64,000 bases of DNA from Ottowia beijingensis. GTDB lineage: Bacteria > Pseudomonadota > Gammaproteobacteria > Burkholderiales > Burkholderiaceae_C. The notes below the pieces were generated by a model. It was not told where the DNA came from and made no database searches. It was given only the letters and a program-made list of their open reading frames with translations. Made by a program: the position numbers and the translations under genes. Positions 59,957 to 64,000 of this stretch are shown here, piece after piece (the first letter of the stretch is position 1; every line of letters begins with the position of its first letter). The DNA lies in assembly GCF_013423955.1 (NCBI RefSeq), contig NZ_JACCKX010000001.1:3720001-3784000 (forward strand). Reading direction: 5' to 3'.

Positions 59957-62694
59957 GCAGCGCTTGCCTTCGGCGCGCTGGGCGCCGCGGCGCTCGCGCG
60001 GTGGCGCCGCCAGGCCTTTTCCAGCTCGACGGCGACGAACACCAGCGCAGCCAGCGCGATGCACAGGCCCAGCTCCCAGGCCGGCAGCGGCTGGGTCTTG
60101 AAGATCGGGTTGAGCCAGGGCACGTAGATGGTGGACATCTGCAGCGCGAACGTCAGCAGCACGGCGCCCAGCAGCGGCTTGTTGCTGAACAGGCCGATGG
60201 TGAAGAGCGAATCGTTCTCCGACCGGATGGCCAGCACCAGCGCCATCTGGGCCAGCGTCAGCACGGTGAACACCATGGTCTGCCAGTGCGTGTCGCCACT
60301 CTGGATGGCCCAGTGCTGCACGCCCAGGCACAGCGCCGCCAGCAGCAGCCCGATCCGCACGATGCTCCAGCCCAGGCCCTGCGCGAACAGGCTTTCCTGC
60401 GGCGGGCGCGGCGGGCGCCGCATGATGCCGCGCTCGGCTGGTTCGGCGGCCAGCGCCAGGCCGGGCAGGCCGTCGGTCACCAGGTTGACCCACAGGATGT
60501 GGATCGGCAGCAGCGGCATCGGCAGGCCGAACAGCGGCGCCGCCGACAGCGTCAGCACCTCGGCCGAGTTGCCCGTCATGGCGTAGCGCACGAACTTGCG
60601 AATGTTGTCGTAGATGCGCCGGCCCTCGCGCACCGCGCCGACGATGGTGGCGAAGTTGTCGTCCAGCAGCACCAGCGCCGAGGCCTCGCGCGCCACGTCG
60701 GTGCCGCCCTTGCCCATGGCCACGCCGATGTCGGCCGCCTTCAGCGCCGGGGCGTCGTTCACGCCGTCGCCCGTCATGGCGACGAACTGGCCGTGCGACT
60801 GCAGCGCCTGCACGATGCGGATCTTCTGCGCCGGATCGACCCGGGCATAGACGCGCACATCGAGCACGCGGGCCTTCAGCGCCGCGTCGTCCAGCTCGGT
60901 CAGTTCGGCGCCGGTGATGACATTGGCGGCGTCATTGGCCACGATGCCCAGCCGCTGGGCGATGGCCAGCGCCGTGGCCGGGTGGTCGCCGGTGATCATC
61001 ACCGGGCGGATGCCGGCGCTGATGCAATCGCGCACCGCGGCGGCGGCTTCCTCGCGCGGCGGGTCGATCAGGCCGATCAGGCCGATCAGCGCCAGTTCGC
61101 TTTCGATGGCCTCCACGTCCGGCTCGGCCGGCAGCTGCGGCCAGGCGCGGCTGGCGAAGGCCATCACGCGCAGGCCCTGCGCGGCCAGGCGCTCGGCCTC
61201 GGCCAGCACGGCGGCCTGGTCGAGCGGCCGCCGCCCCTCGGGCGACCAGTGTGCGCTGCAGCGCGGCAGCACGCTTTCGGGGGCGCCCTTGGTGAAGGCC
61301 TCGAACACCGCACCGTCGCGGTGAAAGGTGGTCATGCGCTTGCGGTCCGAGTCGAACGGGAGCTCGCGCACGCGGGGCGTTTCTTCTTCCAGCTCGGGCT
61401 TCAGCAGGTCGGCCTGCGCGGCCACGGCCGTCAGCGCGGTCTCGGTCGGGTCGCCTTGCCAGACGATGTGGCCCTTGTCGTCGCAATCGCCGCTGGGGCA
61501 GGCGTCGTTGCACAGCGCGGCGGCGCGCAGCAGCTGCAGGTGGTGCGGGCTGGGCGCGGTCTGCTCGGCCTCGACCTTGGCCGGGTGCCAGGGCTGGCCG
61601 GCGGCCAACACCAGCTCGGCGTGCATGCGGTTCTGCGTCAACGTGCCGGTCTTGTCGGAGCAGATCACGCTGACGGAGCCGAGCGTCTCCACCGCCGGCA
61701 GGCGGCGGATCAGCGCGTTGAAATCCGCCATGCGCTTGGCGCCCACGGCCAGCAGCACGGTGACGACGGCCGGCAACGCCTCGGGAATCGCCGCCACGGC
61801 CAGGCTGATGGCGGTGAGCAGCATCAGCAGCCACGGCTCGCCGCGCAGCAGGCCGAAGGCGAACAGGCCGACGCAGATCAGCAGCACGATCAGCGACAGC
61901 TGCTTCGAGAAGCGCGCCAGCCGCAGCTGCAGCGGCGTGCTGCGGTCCATGGCGTCGTTCAGCAGGCCGGCCACCTTGCCCAGCTCGGTGCCCATGCCGG
62001 TGGCCACCACCACGCCGCGCGCGCGGCCGTTGGTCACCGTGGTGCCCTTGAAGCCGAGGTTGACGCGATCACCCAGCGCCAGGTTGTCGCCAACCAAGGC
62101 CTCGGTGCGCTTCTCGATGGTGACCGATTCGCCCGTCAGCGTAGATTCATCGACCTTGAGCTGCGCCGCCTCCAGCAGGCGCAGGTCGGCCGGTATCTGG
62201 TTGCCCGCCTCCAGCAGCACGATGTCGCCGGGCACCAGCTTGCTGGCCGGCACAGGTTGCGGCTGGCCGCCCCGCAGCACCTGCGCCTGGGCCGCCGCCA
62301 GCTGGCGCAGCGCGGCAATCGCCTGGTCGGCGCGGCGCGCCTGGGTGAAGCCGATCACCGCGTTGAGCACCAGGATGACGACGATGACCAGCGTGTCGAC
62401 CCATTCGCCCAGCACGCCCGACACCACGGCTGCCGCCAGCAGCACGCCGATCATGAAATCCTTGAACTGATCGAGCAGCAGCGCCGGCCAGGGGCGCGCC
62501 TGCTGCGTGGCCAGTTCGTTGGCGCCGTGCGCGGTCAGCCGGCGCGCGGCTTCTTCGGGGGTCAGCCCGCTGGCGGGGTCGGTGCGCTGCGCCTGCAGCA
62601 CCTGGGTGCCGGTGCGCAGGTGCCAATCGGATGGGGGAGGGGGCGGATGGTTCAGTCGCTTCAGCCATCGGTGTTCATGCGGGTGAAGGCCCAT
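59953..62694 (-). CDS. Cation-transporting P-type ATPase (Ca2+-type)
   Basis: 913 residues. N-terminal cation ATPase domain ([20 protein letters not shown]), actuator loop [17 protein letters not shown]4 motif [18 protein letters not shown], phosphorylation site [15 protein letters not shown], hinge [18 protein letters not shown], and six C-terminal helices. The PEALP motif and the adjacent Ca/Na exchanger favour Ca2+, though Na+ or Mg2+ cannot be excluded. It overlaps the exchanger by four bases. Confidence 0.94.
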   Translation of the reverse strand: MGLHPHEHRWLKRLNHPPPPPSDWHLRTGTQVLQAQRTDPASGLTPEEAARRLTAHGANELATQQARPWPALLLDQFKDFMIGVLLAAAVVSGVLGEWVDTLVIVVILVLNAVIGFTQARRADQAIAALRQLAAAQAQVLRGGQPQPVPASKLVPGDIVLLEAGNQIPADLRLLEAAQLKVDESTLTGESVTIEKRTEALVGDNLALGDRVNLGFKGTTVTNGRARGVVVATGMGTELGKVAGLLNDAMDRSTPLQLRLARFSKQLSLIVLLICVGLFAFGLLRGEPWLLMLLTAISLAVAAIPEALPAVVTVLLAVGAKRMADFNALIRRLPAVETLGSVSVICSDKTGTLTQNRMHAELVLAAGQPWHPAKVEAEQTAPSPHHLQLLRAAALCNDACPSGDCDDKGHIVWQGDPTETALTAVAAQADLLKPELEEETPRVRELPFDSDRKRMTTFHRDGAVFEAFTKGAPESVLPRCSAHWSPEGRRPLDQAAVLAEAERLAAQGLRVMAFASRAWPQLPAEPDVEAIESELALIGLIGLIDPPREEAAAAVRDCISAGIRPVMITGDHPATALAIAQRLGIVANDAANVITGAELTELDDAALKARVLDVRVYARVDPAQKIRIVQALQSHGQFVAMTGDGVNDAPALKAADIGVAMGKGGTDVAREASALVLLDDNFATIVGAVREGRRIYDNIRKFVRYAMTGNSAEVLTLSAAPLFGLPMPLLPIHILWVNLVTDGLPGLALAAEPAERGIMRRPPRPPQESLFAQGLGWSIVRIGLLLAALCLGVQHWAIQSGDTHWQTMVFTVLTLAQMALVLAIRSENDSLFTIGLFSNKPLLGAVLLTFALQMSTIYVPWLNPIFKTQPLPAWELGLCIALAALVFVAVELEKAWRRHRASAAAPSAPKASAA

Positions 62695-62769
62695 TGTGCA
62701 GAGCGCCCATGACAGGCTGTCTGACCTAGCCCAAGGTGCCGCCGGCCCTGTGCGGGCCAGCGCCGCGCG

Positions 62770-63210
62770 TCAGCGGTCCTGCGGCGGCTTCACCAGCAGC
62801 ACCGGCACGGGCGACTCGTCGATCAGCTTGCGCGAGGTCGACGCGCCCTCGATCAGCCGGCGCCAGGGACCCAGCGCGCGCGAGCCCATCAGCACCATGT
62901 CGCAGTGGTGCAGCTCGATCAGTTCCAGCAGCGAATTCACCGGCTCGCCGCTGGCCACGGCGGTCTCGAAGGGGACGCCGGCCTCGGTCAGCAGGCGGGC
63001 CGAGGGCGCGATCAGGTCTTCACCGGCCTCGTAGGCGGCGTTCTCGATCAGCGCCGGATCCTGCGCGGTGACGATCTCGTAGAACGTGGCCTGCTCCTGC
63101 ACGTTCACCAGCACGAAGCTGGCCTTCAGGCCTTCGCGCACCAGTTGCAACGCAAAGCGGGTTTCGTGCAGGGACAGGTCGGTACCGTCGACGGGGAGCA
63201 GGATTTTCAT
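62770..63210 (-). CDS. Universal stress protein
   Basis: 146 residues of the UspA fold: MKILLPVDGTDLSLHETRFA, then the nucleotide-loop region CDMVLMGSRALGPWRRLIEG and a final PVPVLLVKPP. Start at 63210. Single domain, cytosolic. Probably its own unit upstream of the ATPase gene on the same strand. Confidence 0.93.
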   Translation of the reverse strand: MKILLPVDGTDLSLHETRFALQLVREGLKASFVLVNVQEQATFYEIVTAQDPALIENAAYEAGEDLIAPSARLLTEAGVPFETAVASGEPVNSLLELIELHHCDMVLMGSRALGPWRRLIEGASTSRKLIDESPVPVLLVKPPQDR

Positions 63211-63224
63211 CAAATCGATCCGTT

Positions 63225-63277
63225 TACTATGGAAACAATAGCTGGTTGCGCAGTATATACGGCGCCAAAGCCCGTTT
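63225..63277. other. Short spacer with a possible degenerate family B copy
   Basis: ATGGAAACAATAGCTGGTTG ... GGCGCCAAAGCCCGTTTTCA resembles an inverted, decayed family B element. Weak. Confidence 0.3.
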
Positions 63278-64000
63278 TCAGTCGGAAAATGCCGCGGGCG
63301 CCGGCCTGGTGCGGTAGAAGCGCAGCGCATGCTCGGCCGCCTCGCGTGCGCCTTGCTGCATCACGCCGCGCTTGATCTTGCCGACCACGTGCATCTCGCA
63401 CGGCTTGCAGTCGAAGCGCAGGGTGAGTTTTCCTTGCCGTTCACCAGCTGCAGCGGCTCGGCCTTCACCGTGCCCTTCACGCCGATCACGCCCTTGGCCT
63501 GCTTGGGGCACAGGCTTAAAGAGAAACGCACGCAGTGCTTGGTGATCATCAGGCTGACTTCGCCTTCTTCCTCGTGGCTTTCGTAGGCGGCGTCGATCAC
63601 CTTCACGCCGTGCTGCGCATAGAAGTCGCGCGCGGCGTGGTTGAAGACGTTGGCGAGGTACGTGAGCGAATCCTCGGGGTAGGGCGCGGGCGGCTGCACC
63701 GGCTCGGCACGCGGCAGGCGCTGCCAGGCGGCCGCGCGGGCGGCTTCGAGCGCGGCGATGGCATCGCGCCGCAGCGCGTTGGCCACGCTGGCGGGCACGA
63801 ACCAGGGGCGGGGCACATCGAGCACGATGTCGATGGGCGTGAAGATGGTTTCGCCCAGCTTGGCGAGCGATTCGCGCAGCTTGGCGTCGTTGTTTGCTTC
63901 ATCTTTGGGAGCGGCGTGCGCAAGCTGGGTCTGCGCCGAGGCCGCATTTCCATCTTCATCGGTGACGCACAGCTGCAGGCCATCGGCGGTTTCCGACAGC
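63278..64000 (-). CDS. rlhA: U32 family peptidase-like protein (RlhA/YdcP type), C-terminal part, frameshifted
   Basis: About the last 240 residues of a long gene entering from beyond 64000. A DUF3656-like region (FTPIDIVLDVPRPWFVPASV, ALRRDAIAALEAARAAAW) and the C-terminal U32 end (KVIDAAYESHEEEGEVSLMI, CVRFSLSLCPKQAKG, LRFDCKPCEMHVVGKIKRGV). The Cys residues near the end fit the family, which in E. coli hydroxylates 23S rRNA C2501. One base is missing at 63429-63432 (T run on plus), giving NGKEN instead of NGKEKLTLRF. The N-terminus is outside the window. Confidence 0.82.

Noticed and set aside
60001..62712. 903-residue plus-strand frame opposite the P-type ATPase
   Set aside because: Antisense shadow; the minus strand has DKTGT, TGES and GDGVND motifs.

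Overview
The window is high-GC DNA from a betaproteobacterium, most likely a member of the Comamonadaceae (Burkholderiales). Core genes (argA, pyrD, rpiA, fabI, hrpA, glnD, map, purL), the carbon-monoxide-dehydrogenase-like molybdenum hydroxylase operon, and the short interspersed repeat families all fit that group. The species cannot be named from sequence alone.

Layout. 1-4.1 kb: a minus-strand cluster (IclR regulator, metallo-beta-lactamase-fold hydrolase, FAD monooxygenase, DUF2783) that looks like an aromatic-compound catabolic unit. 4.2-5.4 kb: two tandem NADPH-dependent FMN reductases. 5.9-8.2 kb: dsbB, a small stress membrane protein and argA. 8.4-18.4 kb: a GAF/Fis-type regulator divergent from an S-L-M molybdenum hydroxylase operon with its maturation genes (MoxR ATPase, VWA protein, CoxG, XdhC, MocA-like). 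18.4-21.8 kb: pyrD, rpiA, a small membrane protein and a second metallo-hydrolase. 21.85-32.38 kb: a 10.5-kb integrated element bounded by a 15-bp direct repeat whose right copy is the 3' end of tRNA-Ser(GGA). 32.7-45.3 kb: SPFH/NfeD pair, basic amino-acid decarboxylase, a periplasmic-type DNA ligase, fabI, a Yej-type peptide transporter split by two toxin-antitoxin modules, and a nitronate monooxygenase. 45.4-64 kb: hrpA, a cupin, glnD, map, purL, a secreted protein, a Ca/Na exchanger with a P-type ATPase, a universal stress protein and the end of an rlhA-like gene.

The most interesting system is the 10.5-kb element. It carries an integrase, an AlpA-like regulator, a CHC2 zinc-finger protein and a RepA-like ATPase with an iteron-like cluster. 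It also carries a complete HK97-type head module (capsid, protease, portal, HNH, TerS, TerL, connector, adaptor), but no tail, lysis or repressor genes. That is the signature of a capsid-forming phage-inducible chromosomal island, a satellite that builds its own heads and borrows tails from a helper phage. The head operon has an almost perfect sigma-70 promoter with a perfect inverted repeat just downstream.

Two features pervade the window. First, at least five families of short palindromic repeats occupy the intergenic spaces, and two of them also lie inside the coding regions of purL and hrpA, where they are translated. Second, about twenty genes are broken, and almost every break is repaired by adding one base, usually in a G or C run of five. 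This points to systematic base-calling deletions rather than true gene decay, so I annotate these genes as single CDSs with the break noted.
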